A DNA stretch of 64,000 nucleotides from Eupeodes corollae (lineage: Eukaryota > Arthropoda > Insecta > Diptera > Syrphidae). Location of the stretch: assembly GCF_945859685.1 (NCBI RefSeq), contig NC_079148.1:39505946-39569945 (forward strand). The letters are read 5' to 3'. This document shows positions 21,801 to 33,785 of this stretch, piece after piece (the first letter of the stretch is position 1; each line of letters starts with the position of its first letter). The notes under the pieces are model-generated. The model was not told where the DNA came from. It was given only the letters and a program-made list of their open reading frames with translations, and ran no database searches. Made by a program: the position numbers and the translations under genes.

Positions 21801-24800
21801 GGTTGTTTTATAAATTTATATTCAAAATTTTAATTAAAAAAAAACATTCAAAATGGGCATAAGAATTTCCCTGAAATTAACACTTTTCAACTTACTTCGG
21901 AAATTAGAAATTTGATTATTTTATATCAATTATAAAAATGGTAGTTTCGTTTATGGGTATTTTATGAATAATTACATGCAGTGTAAAAAGCTTGCACGAC
22001 AGTTTTCTACCTCCCAAACTCCGAGTCTTACTTGCTATAACTGAAAATTGGAGTTTGCTTAGCTTTTTATATTTTGTTTTTGGTTTGCCGAACCCAAATA
22101 TTGGTAACGAATATTCACTTTTGAAGAATTCAGTTCATTGTGAGGTTGTAATTGCAATAGTGACTTAACTGCATTTTTTGTCATTATTTTCAGTAGATAA
22201 ACATTAGAAAAATAAGTAATTTAAAACGCTACTTGTCCTAAAATAAAAATAACCATAGCTTTGATTTTGCTTTTGCAATATGCTAACAGGTTTTGCGAAT
22301 GCAGTTTGGTTTTGGTTATTTGGTCTAGTTTTGATATTTATTCTTTTTTATCTTAACGGTTTTAATTTTGTAGTCATTATCGTTCAAAATATCGTTATAA
22401 CTTAATTCGTAAAACTAAAAATTCCTATATGAATATCAGTCAAGAATATTATTTTGTACACTACAGGGTGCCCCACAGAAAAAATTTAATTTTAAGAACT
22501 TCGAAAAGTATGTAATCAGTAATTGAAGTTTAAGCTGTTTTCTTGTCGAGACATTCGGGAATCTAAACCAATTTTTGTGACATTTTTTTTTTAAGAAACG
22601 GTCAACTTTTTAAAACTATACCAAATGTCAAAAACGTTATTTGGCAGGTTCAGACAACATAAGGGACTCCATGGCATTGGTCGCATTCACAAAGCAAAAA
22701 AAAAAATTTAAATTTCCCCTCCGACGTAATGTACAAAATTCGGCTACAAAGTTAGTGGAGAGTGATTTCATTCAAATTGTGTCTTAAATTTGATTCTATT
22801 GAATTTAAAAACATGTTTCTTATTTTATATGCTTGTATTTGTCAATAATATGATAGTTCCAGATTGAATAGCTTTGTAGTGTAGTTTAGTTGAATTTTGA
22901 CAATGTAGCCATTAGCTTTGTGAATGCGACCATTCATCAAGTGTCATAAACTTTAAAGTGGGGACTTTACTTCAGTAGCCTCTACCTTCAGTTGATCGTG
23001 CGAAAACAACCAACGACATAATTGTCTACAAAACACTTGTATATCGTATTTTAAGGAAATATTACTTATTCCTTTTCCAATTTGACAAGGAATCCTTTCA
23101 AATAAATCATCAAATAGAATTTTGCAGAAAATAAATACATAAATTACAGAGTAATAAAGTTCAGCTTTCAGTTAAATAGAAAAACATTAACTGTCATTTT
23201 GACAGAAGTGGACATGAGTTAATAGTTAGCAAGATTTTTGTTGGCCTACTTTCCAGTCAACTTTTCATTAAAGTTGCCTTTATTGAAAGGTCATTTTTTA
23301 CCTGTTGCCCAATCAGATAATTTTGTGTCAGCTGGCCAATCAGATACTAAAAATTTGTCCATTCTTTGTTGCAAGCAATTGGCAGGTTCACACAACATAA
23401 GGGACTTCATTTTCAATCAACTGCATTCCTTGAACGTACATTTTGACCAAGTCAACTAGTCAGTTTTTCAAGTGTCATAGACTTCAAACTCAGAACTTTA
23501 CTTCCCTAACTTCTACCTTCAGTTTAACGTACAAAAACTACAAAACAATCTTCAGCCAAACTACAATACCATCACGATTTGTATATTTTATTGTAAAGAA
23601 ATATTACTTATTTCTTTTCCAATTTGACGAGAAACCCATTTACATAAAATATTAAATGAAATTGTGCGAAATATAAATCGTAGAGGAATAAAGTTCACCT
23701 TTCAATTAATTAAAAAAACATGATCGATTGTCATTCTGACATAAGTTGACTTGAATTGATAGTTAGGGAGATTTTTAAAAGTTGCCTTAATTTATTGGGA
23801 GGCACAATTTTTTGGCAGCTGGCCAATCAGATGCTAGAATCTTGCCTTGCTTTCAAGTCCCTTATGTCGCCTGAACCTGCCCAATTATTCTGGAGGTACA
23901 TAGCATTTTGGTCTGACGGCATAATGCACAATACTAAATTTAATTGAAATTGTCAGCTTAATTGGTTCGTGAGATAGTTGTGGTCATCCAAATTTTAACT
24001 TATTTTTTTTTTGTAATTGTACGGTTTTTAAAACGTTGCTCGGTGTCGAGAAAAACCGATTTTTTTTATTTTGACAATTGGGGTCCATTAAAATATTCTC
24101 CAATGGTTAATAATTTAATTCAAAAATGATGATCTATGGCCACTATTGTAGTCATAGCCTGATTTTTCTATCTGCCTATTTTTTTTACATCCCGAATTTA
24201 AAATTGTGTTTTGTTTATTTTAAAATAAACTTAAATCGCGTAATTGGAAACAAAGCAATTCTGAAATTAAAAATGGGCGCATTCACAAAGCTAGTGGCTA
24301 CGTAGTCAAAATTATTAAACTGGCTTTGTGAATGCAAAACTACACTACAAAGCTAGTCAATCTAGAACTGTCATATTATTGACAAATGCAAATGTATAAA
24401 ATAAGAAACATTTTTGAATTGATAACTTTAATTTATCTTTTGTATTTTTAAATTCAATAAAATCAAATTTAAGACACAATTTGAATGATTTATATTTGTA
24501 TTTAAATATTGAACGATTTATTTCATTTTGAATCCGTGTGTCTTTACCGAGCAGCTGATTCTGAAACGTAAAAATCATTCTACACTGACTTTGTAGCCGA
24601 TTTTTTTACACTACCTCGGAAGGGAAATTTCAACTACTTTTGTAGTTGGATTTAGCCAATCAGAATCCCTTGACTACGTAGCCACTAGCTTTGTGAATGC
24701 GACCAATGTCTCCTCGCCACAGTCTAATCAGACTAATCAAATTCCATCATTGAGGTATTTGAGTGGTTCCACTCCCGAACAAGGGCGGCCATAATTACTA

Positions 24801-27800
24801 ACTCACTTGATAAATCTAAAAACGATTGGTCCTAAAATGTTTTGAGCTCCCTGATTTCGAATCTGCAATCAGTTTTAAACTATCTCGTCATGACTTTGAG
24901 ATACGTTCGGTAAAGGGTTGAAGATTGGTATAATATAGTTTTTTTTTTAAATATAATCTTTTTTCTTTATTATGTGTACTTGTTATAGGATGCATGAGTT
25001 ATTTTGTACATGAATGGCATTAAGTATTTCTTAACCTGTTAGTTAAATGCAGAAACAACTCTAGGTACCAGTATTCAAATTAAATTTTTCTTTTTCTTAA
25101 ATTAGTTTTAATTCGACAAGTTTTTTGTATACATAATGATACAAAAAGTAAATATTTTTCAAAAATTATTTATAAAATTACGGCCATTTGAATAGTTTAA
25201 CTTTTAAGTTAGGAAGTTTTCATAAACTTAAATCTTAAGCAAAGAAATCACTTGGTTTGAAAAAGCATAATTTTGTTTTTTTTTGGTAATTTCCGCAATC
25301 TTGTAATTAAAGGATCGGAATTCAAAAGTAGCTGATGAAAAAGATCTGTATTGCAAACTTTTCTTGACATTTTTCTTGTATGATCTCGACGAAACAGTTT
25401 GAGTTTTTATTTGTAGCCTCTGCAGCCTCTTGAAATAGTTCTCATATTGGTAAAAGAGCATGATTGATTATGTCTGATCCATGAATCAAGACTTTGTGAA
25501 CTGAACTAGGGAGATAGTACCATCCATATTCTTGAATAATGAGTCTGGCTGTTTCTGCCGAAACGTATCCTGAATGTACTTTTTTCTTTCTGCAAAACTG
25601 GCTTTGTCTTCATCGGATTTGATTTGCCATTTTTGTATATGTAAAAGAAACGAATCCATGAGTGGAGTGGGGAAATACCGAATTCATATTTGCATTCATT
25701 AACTGGCTTCTTTTAACATTTTTCAATGTTATTCATTTCTTTTGGTGAAGCACCACATACATATATAGCATTTGCCTGTTGCAGTTTCACTTAAAGCACA
25801 ACACACTTTTTCGTCTACCATAGTGAGTAGTAAGGAATATGTTATTCTAACCTGAATGTTCTCTTCTTCAAAAATAAATGGATTCAAATTCGAAATTTGA
25901 TTTTTAATATAAGATTCTTCTTGCAAAGATAGCATTTTAGTGTCCTTTGCAAATCTGAAACGAATCGGCCTATAATATCAAGTGAATGAAGGGCGTGGAT
26001 TTTTCCAGAAACCTCGATTAGATTTTTCACATATCAGCCGCAAAGGAACAAAGGATGTTACGAACAAGCTACTGTCATCATCGGCATTTGATTCTAAAAA
26101 GCTCTGCTTATACTCACTTTGTCCAGTGTTGCCATCAAACCCCCATTTTCCGTATAAAATCATATTAGAAAAATCAGGTGAAAAATTTTGCAAAATAATT
26201 TCTTGCGACTTCAGTATACGCAAATAATTGTTATTTTCAGAAATGAGGCATACTTCCTTTGTATTAAGCCATCCTAAATAATTTTTAACAAGAACGCATC
26301 TTTTTCGGCAAGTTTTTTTCCAGAAATAGTTTTTTTACAAACATATACGTTTCTAGTTTCCAATACTTTATAATCTGTATTTGGAAGGTCTTGTAAGGAC
26401 TCTAATATTGAATGGGACTTCTTTTTTTCGGTTCCATTACATTTAACCAATGCTGAAGCACAACCATTCTTGTAAATGAGACTTTAGTTAAATGCCCTGA
26501 AATACAAAAAATGTGACTTTAGGTGGCTCACAAATTAAAAAGTACATGAAATTATCTTTCTGGTAATATACAACTTTGTGGGGGCGTAACGAAGCGTAAC
26601 AATTAAAAGTTTAAAACAAACAATATTGAGCAATTTTATTTAATTAAACAAATGCAGTCGCAATTACTCTTAGAGCACTAAAACTGAAATGCCATGTGTT
26701 TGCAATGTGATTACTCTGAAGATAAGAATGTAACGGTTTTTCCTTTTCTATTTTTATTTAGTTTAGAATATTCTCAGCTCATTTTAACCGTTTAATGTAA
26801 AAATCGCTACAGCAGTTTTTTTTATAGTTTTGGAACCACAGTGCACTAGTTTTTGGCCAACTTTTTACCTTTTAAAAATTTAATTTTAAAATTTCAGTAA
26901 AGAAAGATTCTAACTATAAAATATGTTTGACATTCCAACAGGTGTTCTTTTGAAATCCAAATGAAAAACAAAAGAAATGAAGCAAATAAAAACAAAAAAC
27001 AATTTTTACTCTCGTTTCCTTCCGCAAGAATTATAAATTTCAAGAAAAAACGAAAAACGCAATCAAAAATTGGTTCCTTTAATAGGAAGAATTTTGTCAA
27101 AAATCTTCTAAATCTCTAAAAATCTAATATCTCAAAGGTTTACTTATGGTTCTTGTTTAACTCTGAAGTAACAAAAAAAAGTATTTAATAGTAAAAACAA
27201 ATCTAGTCTGACTTATAAATTTATTAAAAAATATTATATTATTATCTTACATATATCAGAAAAAATATATTACTTATCAAAGCATGTGCCTTGTTATATG
27301 ATCTAATCCTAATTTATTTGTATTTAGTAGCCTTTAACAATAACAACAACAAAAACAAATATTCTTGCTAGCGCTATGTATGTTTTTTCTCTCTATCTCT
27401 ATTTATCAAATAAATAATAATTGTTATTATCAATTTTATTATTATTATTAAAAAAAGAACCTAACCTATTTATAATGGTTTAAAACTAACAAAACAACAA
27501 ATAATAAAAAGACTTACTTACTAACTTCTAAATTTGGTAGTTTTAAAATCTATATTTTAATTTTATTTCTACAAAAAATGAATTGAAATTCTGAAATGAA
27601 AACAAAAAAAAAAATAAAAATATAATGCAGCTTGACAGAGAGAACGAGAGGAAACGCTTTCATTTGGCTGCAACTTTAATCAATGCCTATGCAAGAGGTT
27701 TTCTAACACGTCGACTGTTTAGAACAGATTATGTCCAAAGGATTGTACAAACCATCAAGGATACATTAATTTTTGTTATAAATTTACATTTGGAAACCTG

Positions 27801-28288
27801 TGGAGATGATTCGGAGAGTAGTTTAAAATTAAAAGCTAGACTCCTTAAACAGGTTGGTATAAAATAAAGTTTTAGTATAAGTTTTATTTTATTTTTTGTT
27901 TTATAATTTTTATTTATATTTTTAATCAAGCTACATTCAGCAAGTAGAACATTACATTCTGTTTTCCTGGAGACAACAATTAAAGAAAGGATGGAAATAA
28001 TTGCTAGAGATCGAAAATTTATCGAAGCTAAATTATTAAATATTAAAAGGTTTGTTTGTATTATTTTATTATAGTAGATTTTATCTCATCTTTATTAAGA
28101 AATTAATCGTAATCAGAAACTCTAAGTTTCTTATTTCGTAATAGTTGTTTTCTCAAGATTGGTAAAAGTTTGAGATTACGATTGAATTCGGGATGGGACT
28201 TAATAATGTTTATTTATTATTTTTGTATTTTATTTTATGTTTTTTGTTTTTTTTTTTTTATTTTAGATCTCGAAAGATTGTCAGATGA
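18815..28288 (+). CDS. Cp110: Centriolar coiled-coil protein CP110 homologue
   Basis: Five exons: 18815-18883, 18949-20301, 27631-27852, 27931-28049, and 28267-28288 in the preferred model. CP110 caps the distal end of centrioles and controls centriole length and ciliation. The N-terminus has YKIDGIPILPPL, matching the conserved start of vertebrate CP110. Residues about 349-398 form a coiled coil (DFEEQHRARFIELVRQQQIE onward). The exon-3 segment GFLTRRLFRTDYVQ..V.TIKDTL is the diagnostic C-terminal CP110 block, and exon 4 continues it (ETTIKERMEIIARDR). Intron 3 is 7.3 kb and full of transposons. The last junction is uncertain. The best donor (28049) gives a short ending RSRKIVR and stop. A weaker donor near 28057 would keep a longer frame to 28361. 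The exon-3 donor (gttggt) is non-consensus. The preferred model is about 594 aa. An AATAAA lies at 28375-28380. Confidence 0.88.
20302..22641. other. Cp110 intron 3, 5' part
   Basis: AT-rich intronic sequence after the gtgagt donor at 20302. No exon, RNA or complete repeat was recognised. Short open frames on the minus strand near 20545 and 21322 look like chance. Confidence 0.5.
22642..23379 (+). mobile_element. MITE family Z, copy 1 (3' terminus lost)
   Basis: It starts with TGGCAGGTTCAGACAACATA and shares its whole internal order with copy 2 immediately downstream (blocks AAGTGTCAT, TTCCTTTTCCAATTTGAC, GTCAGCTGGCCAATCAGAT). It is interrupted by MITE X at 22679-22931. It ends abruptly at the start of copy 2, lacking the inverted terminal CTTATGT..GAACCTGCC. 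No protein is encoded. Confidence 0.7.
22679..22931 (-). mobile_element. MITE family X, 253 bp, nested in Z copy 1
   Basis: The termini GGTCGCATTCACAAAGC and GCTTTGTGAATGCGACC are inverted repeats, flanked by ATT on both sides (22676-22678 and 22932-22934). Internal sequence matches MITE Y at 24275-24704 in opposite orientation. No coding capacity. A 3 bp target duplication suggests a PIF/Harbinger-like origin, but the TSD is not the canonical TWA. Confidence 0.75.
23380..23882 (+). mobile_element. MITE family Z, copy 2, complete (503 bp)
   Basis: Terminal inverted repeats GGCAGGTTCACACAACATAA and its near-inverse TTATGTCGCCTGAACCTGCC, with AAT duplicated at 23377-23379 and 23883-23885. The interior is non-coding. 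It is the best-preserved copy of the family; copies 1 and 3 (8060-8353) are partial. Confidence 0.75.
24275..24704 (+). mobile_element. MITE family X/Y, 430 bp copy
   Basis: Long terminal inverted repeats begin GGGCGCATTCACAAAGCTAG and end in the inverse, CTAGCTTTGTGAATGCGACC, with the arms continuing through GTGGCTACGTAGTCAA. AAT is duplicated at 24272-24274 and 24705-24707. It is the same family as 22679-22931 with extra internal sequence. No coding capacity. Confidence 0.8.
25330..26480 (-). pseudogene. Decayed RAG1/Transib-like transposase, antisense in Cp110 intron
   Basis: The minus strand encodes a broken protein across several frames. KWGFDGNTGQSEYKQSF (catalytic Asp candidate) and FVTSFVPLRLIC are followed, after an in-frame TGA at 25978-25980, by YYRPIRFRFAKDTK, then TMVDEKVCCAL and CYIC. 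In shifted frames come GASPKEMNNIEKC, GISPLHSWIRFF, WYYLPSSVHKVLIHGSDII and QEAAEATNK. The last block lines up with the RAG1 segment holding the third catalytic acidic residue. The order of blocks fits Transib transposases, relatives of RAG1. At least one stop and three frameshifts make it dead. No terminal repeats were identified. Class assignment is by recalled motif similarity. Confidence 0.65.
26481..27630. other. Cp110 intron 3, 3' part
   Basis: Very AT-rich intronic DNA ending in the acceptor TATAATGCAG at 27621-27630. No exon or element was recognised. Confidence 0.5.
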
Positions 28289-28449
28289 TTATAAAGAATT
28301 TCGAAGACTTAAAGTACCAGTATTATTTGCCTCTTTTAGTACATGTGTAAGACCAAAATGATAACTTAAAAAGTAATAAAATCACATATTTTTTAAAATA
28401 TATATTAGATGTTCATTGAACCAAATAAAAACTTCACTTTTGAAGTGAG

Positions 28450-29390
28450 TTTTTAATTTTGTGTTTTTGTACTTGAATTCGCATATTTCGCTCTAAGACA
28501 ATTTGAATGGATCCATTTCTTTTCATGAGTAAAGGTAGGTTTTGAAAGATAGGTTTTGAATGTCTTAAAAATAATTAAAAACATACTAGCAGAAGCAGGG
28601 CTGCCCTCAATCGAAGAACATATTATAAAAACAAGAGGAAAATGCGGCCAATTTCTGAAAGAATACCATCCGCATTCGCTGTTGTTGTTGAATGGATTGC
28701 TTATTAGCACGGGTCTACTATGCGAACAAGCTTCTATTTTCACGGCAGAGGCTCATGCTAGATATATTGGAAGCGATAGCATATCTGTTATAAACGCTAT
28801 CCGTAATGAAAAATACAATGTTTCCGCTATAAACAAAATTAGAGACATTCTCATTCTTTCACCAAAAAAACTTAAAATAATGTGGACCCCCGGTCACACA
28901 GGGATTCAAGGAAACGAATATACCGACGAACCCGCTACTGCAGCTCACAAAACACCACTCTACCTCTCTTAGAAACATTCACTAAAAAAGACCTATTCAA
29001 ATTGGAAATTGGCAATGCAAAAATGAATCAAGAGGAATGGAAAACATATATTCACCACTACGTCACTATTAACCCAAAACGAGACAAGCCAAATTACCCA
29101 AAATCTACAACAAAAATTGGGAACACAAATTTTATAAGACTTTGATTAGGTCACACATCTGCTCCGTAAAGAAAACCCTCCGATTTGCACAACATGCAAT
29201 GCAGTCATCGATATAAAACACATTTTGGGCTTAGGGCAATGTTCACTACCTAGTTCCATCATAAACAATATTCTTAAAAATAAATCTATTATATCAATTT
29301 TAAAAGCCTCAACTATAGAAAATATATTAATAATTAATGAATTTATAAAAGCCTCAAACATTTACACAGAAGAAGAAAAATAAAGCCGCA
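28450..29390 (+). mobile_element. LINE fragment E: RNase H domain and 3' end
   Basis: A 5'-truncated non-LTR element just downstream of Cp110 on the same strand. The frame 28556-28972 carries an RNase H domain: FTAEAHARYIGSDSISVI, then KLKIMWTPGHTGIQGNEYTD. Further C-terminal sequence (HHYVTINPKRDKPNYPK, then PPICTTCN in another frame) follows to about 29385. The reverse transcriptase is missing and frames are shifted. An RNase H domain points to an I-clade or related LINE, distinct from copies A-C, in which no RNase H is seen. Confidence 0.75.
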
Positions 29391-29934
29391 TATTTCTAGA
29401 AATACTATTTTTCAATTTTGCTGACATTGAAATTTGCAGAGTTTGACTATAAATATAAGAACTAAATTTAAGTTGATCTGACCATTTAATATGCAAACAA
29501 TTGGAGCTATTGTACAGGAAATGCCTTCCAGTTTAACGTTTCGTTTTTACTTCCGGGATCATGACAGCATCAGCAATTTTTTCCATATATCCATAATTTT
29601 TCTTCAAAACATTATGTGAAATTAACTTGAGTTTTCAATTTTCTGAAAAAAATCATTTATTACTTTTCTCCTAAAACATTTCGGAAAATCACCAACATTT
29701 TCAGTGTTCAAACTTGTATGATTCCTTAAAGAGAGCGTCAACCGCCAATATGGAAAGGTGTTTGCCACAGTATGGAAAAACTCCAAAATATGTATATTGT
29801 ATTTGAAGGAGAATCACCTTAAATTTCTTATTTGCTGCTATTGTCCAGGATTGTTGCAATGTTTGGAGAATAATGATTACTGTTTTGATGATATATTATT
29901 ACTTAAGGGTCCTATAAAGCGTAGTGAATTCTAC
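29391..29934. other. Spacer between two LINE fragments
   Basis: No gene or repeat structure was recognised. The start of the open frame at 29758 is flanking DNA read into the LINE copy B sequence. Confidence 0.45.
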
Positions 29935-31050
29935 TCAAAGCAAACGCTGGCAAAACCATTGCGTAAGCTTTTCCATCTGTCCTATTCTACAGGTCTCTCT
30001 CCGAGTCGATCGAAAACTGCATTTGTCCAGCCTGTCCCTAAAAAAGGCGAATCCTCCTCACCATCCAACTATCGTCCAATTGCACTTACATTCCTTCTTT
30101 CCAAGGTCATTGAAACGCAGATAAATTTTCAGCTTAAGAAATATCTTGAAGAACGAAGGATTCTTAATGACCTATTGCACCGAACAGTGGAACAAATCTT
30201 TACATCGTTTTGGAGAAAGTAAGATTATTGCACTTGATATTTCAAAAGCATTTAATAGAGTTTGGCATCAAGCTCTCTTATCGAAAATGCGTGCATTTGG
30301 TATTGATGAATCCCTTCTTCGTTGGGTTAGAAATTACCTTTCGGACCGTTCAATTCAAGTAGTGTTGGACGGGTTCAAATCTGATATTTACAAAATAAAC
30401 GCTGGTGTGCCCCAGGGCTCCGTTTTGTCTCCGATGCTCTTCCTCATGTTTATAAATGATCTTTTGTCTGATACTTCCAACCCACTAAATTGTTTCGCTG
30501 ATGACAGTACCCTCAGCTTTTCATATTCGTTTTTAGATTCTCATCCTTGTTCTTCGGATGTGGACTATCAACGGCAGCGTATGATAAGCTCATTAAATTC
30601 TTGATCTTGACAGCATTGTTCAATGGGGAATCAAAAACCGTGTAGAATTTAATGTTTCGAAAACTCAACGCTGTCTACTGTCGCAAAAGCGTAACCCTCT
30701 TCCAATTCCACTATCTATGAGTGGTACTTTGACATCGCCAAAAATGCTGCTAAGTCTTTAGGTTTTCTCCGACGATGCCAGAAGTTTTTTACCTCTTCTG
30801 ATCTGGCTATAATTTATAAAGCCTATATTCGTCCAAAACTTGAGTACAATTCCCATATTTGGACAGGCGCTCCTATAACCCCCTTGAGTCTCTTGGACAG
30901 AATTCAAAAGAGAGCTCTAAAAATGATAGGTGACCATTGTCTAACTGAAACATGTCTCTCATTATTCTATCGCTACTTCCATAAGCAATGCTCTAATAAA
31001 ATAACCAGTTGCATTCCTCCCCTCAAACAATTCAACCGTAATACTCGTTC
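29935..31050 (+). mobile_element. I/Jockey-group LINE copy B, internally deleted
   Basis: RT-region fragment of the same family as copies A and C. It reads QTLAKPLRKLFHLSYS, FVQPVPKKGESSSPSNYRPI, ALDISKAFNRVWHQALL, GVPQGSVLSPMLF and the catalytic FADDSTLSFSY. Against copy C it lacks the segment between LLND and TEQW, and most of the segment between MSGT and the AKNAA block. Several frames are broken. It starts inside the RT domain and stops near 31050, where copy C begins in the same orientation. Confidence 0.85.
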
Positions 31051-31052
31051 TT

Positions 31053-33785
31053 ATTAGGAATGATGTTGCATATCAACTTTTACCACAATACGGTCATTGT
31101 ACCAACTCCCTTTTTAATTTCATGTGGTTAAAACTTTCCGTGAATAAGCACATCATTCACTATTGTTTTCTTTATCGGAGCCCAAACCTGGACAGAGTTT
31201 CAACTTCTCAGGAATTTGATGCTCTGTCTGACTCCATACAAAGAATTGTCTCCCTGTATCCTCACACTGAAATCGTTATTACGGGCGATTTCAATGTTCA
31301 CAATTCTTCGTGGCTTCGCCATTCGGGCCAGACAACGCCCGAAGGAATGTGTGCTGAGATTTTTGCTGAGTTTAACCATCTTACTCAGCTTGTCAATGAG
31401 CCTACTCGAATATCAGACGTTAACGGCCGAGCAGAAAATACCCTTGACTTGTTTCTCACTTCTGATCCTGATAAGTACACAATCAGTGTATTGACGCCTC
31501 TAGGCACATCGGACCATAGTGTTATATCTGCTAATTTCTCGTGTCAAACAAATCCAGTTAAAGAAAGAGTTCCAAAGAGAACCGTTTGGCAGTACGAGAA
31601 AGCCAACTGGGACGGTCTCAATAATTTTTTCAGGATCTTCAACTGGTCGCTATGCTTCCTCGATAGCGACGTAGACTCCAGTGCAGATATGATTTCTAGT
31701 ATGATTCATTTGGGAATGGAAACGTTTATCCCGAATAGGGTTAAAAGTACTAAACCCAAGGATAAATCATGGTTCGATTCGAGCTGCAAAGAGGTTATCA
31801 AGGAGAAAGAGGTGAGCTTCCGGTGTTTTAAAGCCAACCCAACTGAGGAAAACCGGAAAAAGTTTAAGCAAGCCAGGAAGTCCTGCAACGCCTATATTCG
31901 AAGGACCAAATTTTTACATGACCAAAAATTAGGGCGAAAAATACTGCAATGTCCCAAAGGCAGTAAGAATTTTTGGTCATTTGTAAAAAACATGAGGAAT
32001 TCTTCCTCTTCCTCGGTTCCTACGCTTGTTGTCAATGACACTCCTTTCGTTAGCTCTATTGATAAAGCCAACTTATTTGCAAGGCAGTTCGCCGAAAATT
32101 CCACCTTACCAGATAGTGTCATGACTCCCCCAGTTCTTGAACGCGTAAATGATTCTATGGGACCAATCTTTTTTCGTACTCGAACTGTGGCGAGAGTTCT
32201 TAAAGATCTCAACATTCATAAATCCGCTGGCCCAGATGGTATCCCTGCTATTATTCTGAAAAGGTGTTCTTCCACGCTAGCAAAACCACTGCGTAAGCTT
32301 TTCCATCTATCCTATTCTTTTGGGCTCGTTCCGAGTAGTTGGAAAACTGCATTTGTTCAGCCAATTCCAAAAAAAGGCGAATCTTCTTCTCCCACATATT
32401 ACCGACCGATAGCACTAACGTACCTTCTTTCTAAGGTCATGGAAACGCTGATTAATTATCAGTTTAAGAAATATCTTGAGGAACGGAAGCTTCTTAATGA
32501 CCGGGAATACGGCTTTCGTAGCAATAGGTCCACTGGTGATCTCATGGTTCATCTCACCGAACAGTGGAACAGATCTTTACATCGTTTTGGAGAAAGTAAG
32601 ATTATTGCACTTGATATTTCAAAAGCATTTGATAGAGTTTGGCATCTTGCTCTCTTATCGAAAATGCGTGCTTTCGGTATCGACGAATCTCTTCTTCGTT
32701 GGATTAGAAATTTTCTTTCGAACCGTTCAATACAAGTTGTTTTGGACGGATTCAAGTCTGAAACTCATAAAATAAACGCTGGTGTGCCCCAGGGCTCCGT
32801 TTTGTCTCCGACCCTCTTCCTCATTTTTATAAATGATCTCCTGTCTGCTACTTCTAATCCAATACATTGTTTCGCTGACGATAGCACTCTTAGCTTTTCA
32901 TATTCGTTTCCAGACTCACAACCCTTCTCTTCGGATGTGGAACTGCAACGGCAAAATATGATTAGCTCATTAAATTCCGACCTACACAGCATTGTACAAT
33001 GGGGAATAAAAAATCGTGTGGAATTTAATGCTTCGAAAACGCAATGCTGTCTTGCATCGTTAAAGCGAGATAAACCGTCTTTGCCACTATCTATGAGTGG
33101 CACTTGCATCAACGAAACAGAAAATCTTGACATCCTCGGAATGTGCATCAGCAACCACCTATTGTGGAGCGATCACATACGCGATGTTGCCAAAAATGCC
33201 GCAAGATGTCTAGGTTTTTTGAGACGTTGCCAGAAATTTTTTTCTCCGTCTGATCTGGCTACAATCTACAAAACCTATATACGTCCGAAACTTGAATATA
33301 ACTCTCATCTCTGGGCTGGTGCTCCAAAAACTTATTTAAGCCTCTTGGACAGTATTCAAAAAAGAGCTTTTAAAATGATTGGTGACATTAACATCATCAA
33401 CTCGTTTACATCACTCGAACATCGACGCAAGGTTTCTTGCTTCACCCTTTTTTACCGTTATTTTAACGGACTATGCTCTAGTGAAATAGCCAGTTGCATT
33501 CCTTCCCTTAAACAAGTTAACCGTAATACCCGCGCTTCTAGGAATGCCCATCAGTTTACCCTTGAGCCCAACTTCGGACGTACTATGAAGTACAGAGATT
33601 CTTTTTTTAGTCGCACTACACGAATGTTTTCCCACTCATTACAATGTGCAGGCATTAAAAACCAATGTGCATCGGTATCTCCTTTCAAATCCTATCCTCC
33701 CTTCCTAATTACTCGCACTGTGTATAATCATTGTAAGGGTATTCATATCCCCTTGAGTGCGCGTACAATATATAAAAAAAAACGT
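31053..33785 (+). mobile_element. I/Jockey-group LINE copy C, longest copy
   Basis: It starts within the endonuclease domain (IRNDVAYQLLPQ near 31060) directly after copy B, and ends with a 3' UTR and short A-run near 33770-33785 that matches the 3' end of copy A. ORF1 and the first part of the endonuclease are missing, so it is 5'-truncated. A small deletion after TRMF near 33627 shifts the last coding segment. The true pol stop is likely the TAA near 33709. Copies A, B and C are clearly diverged from each other, so they are not a single recent burst. Confidence 0.85.
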
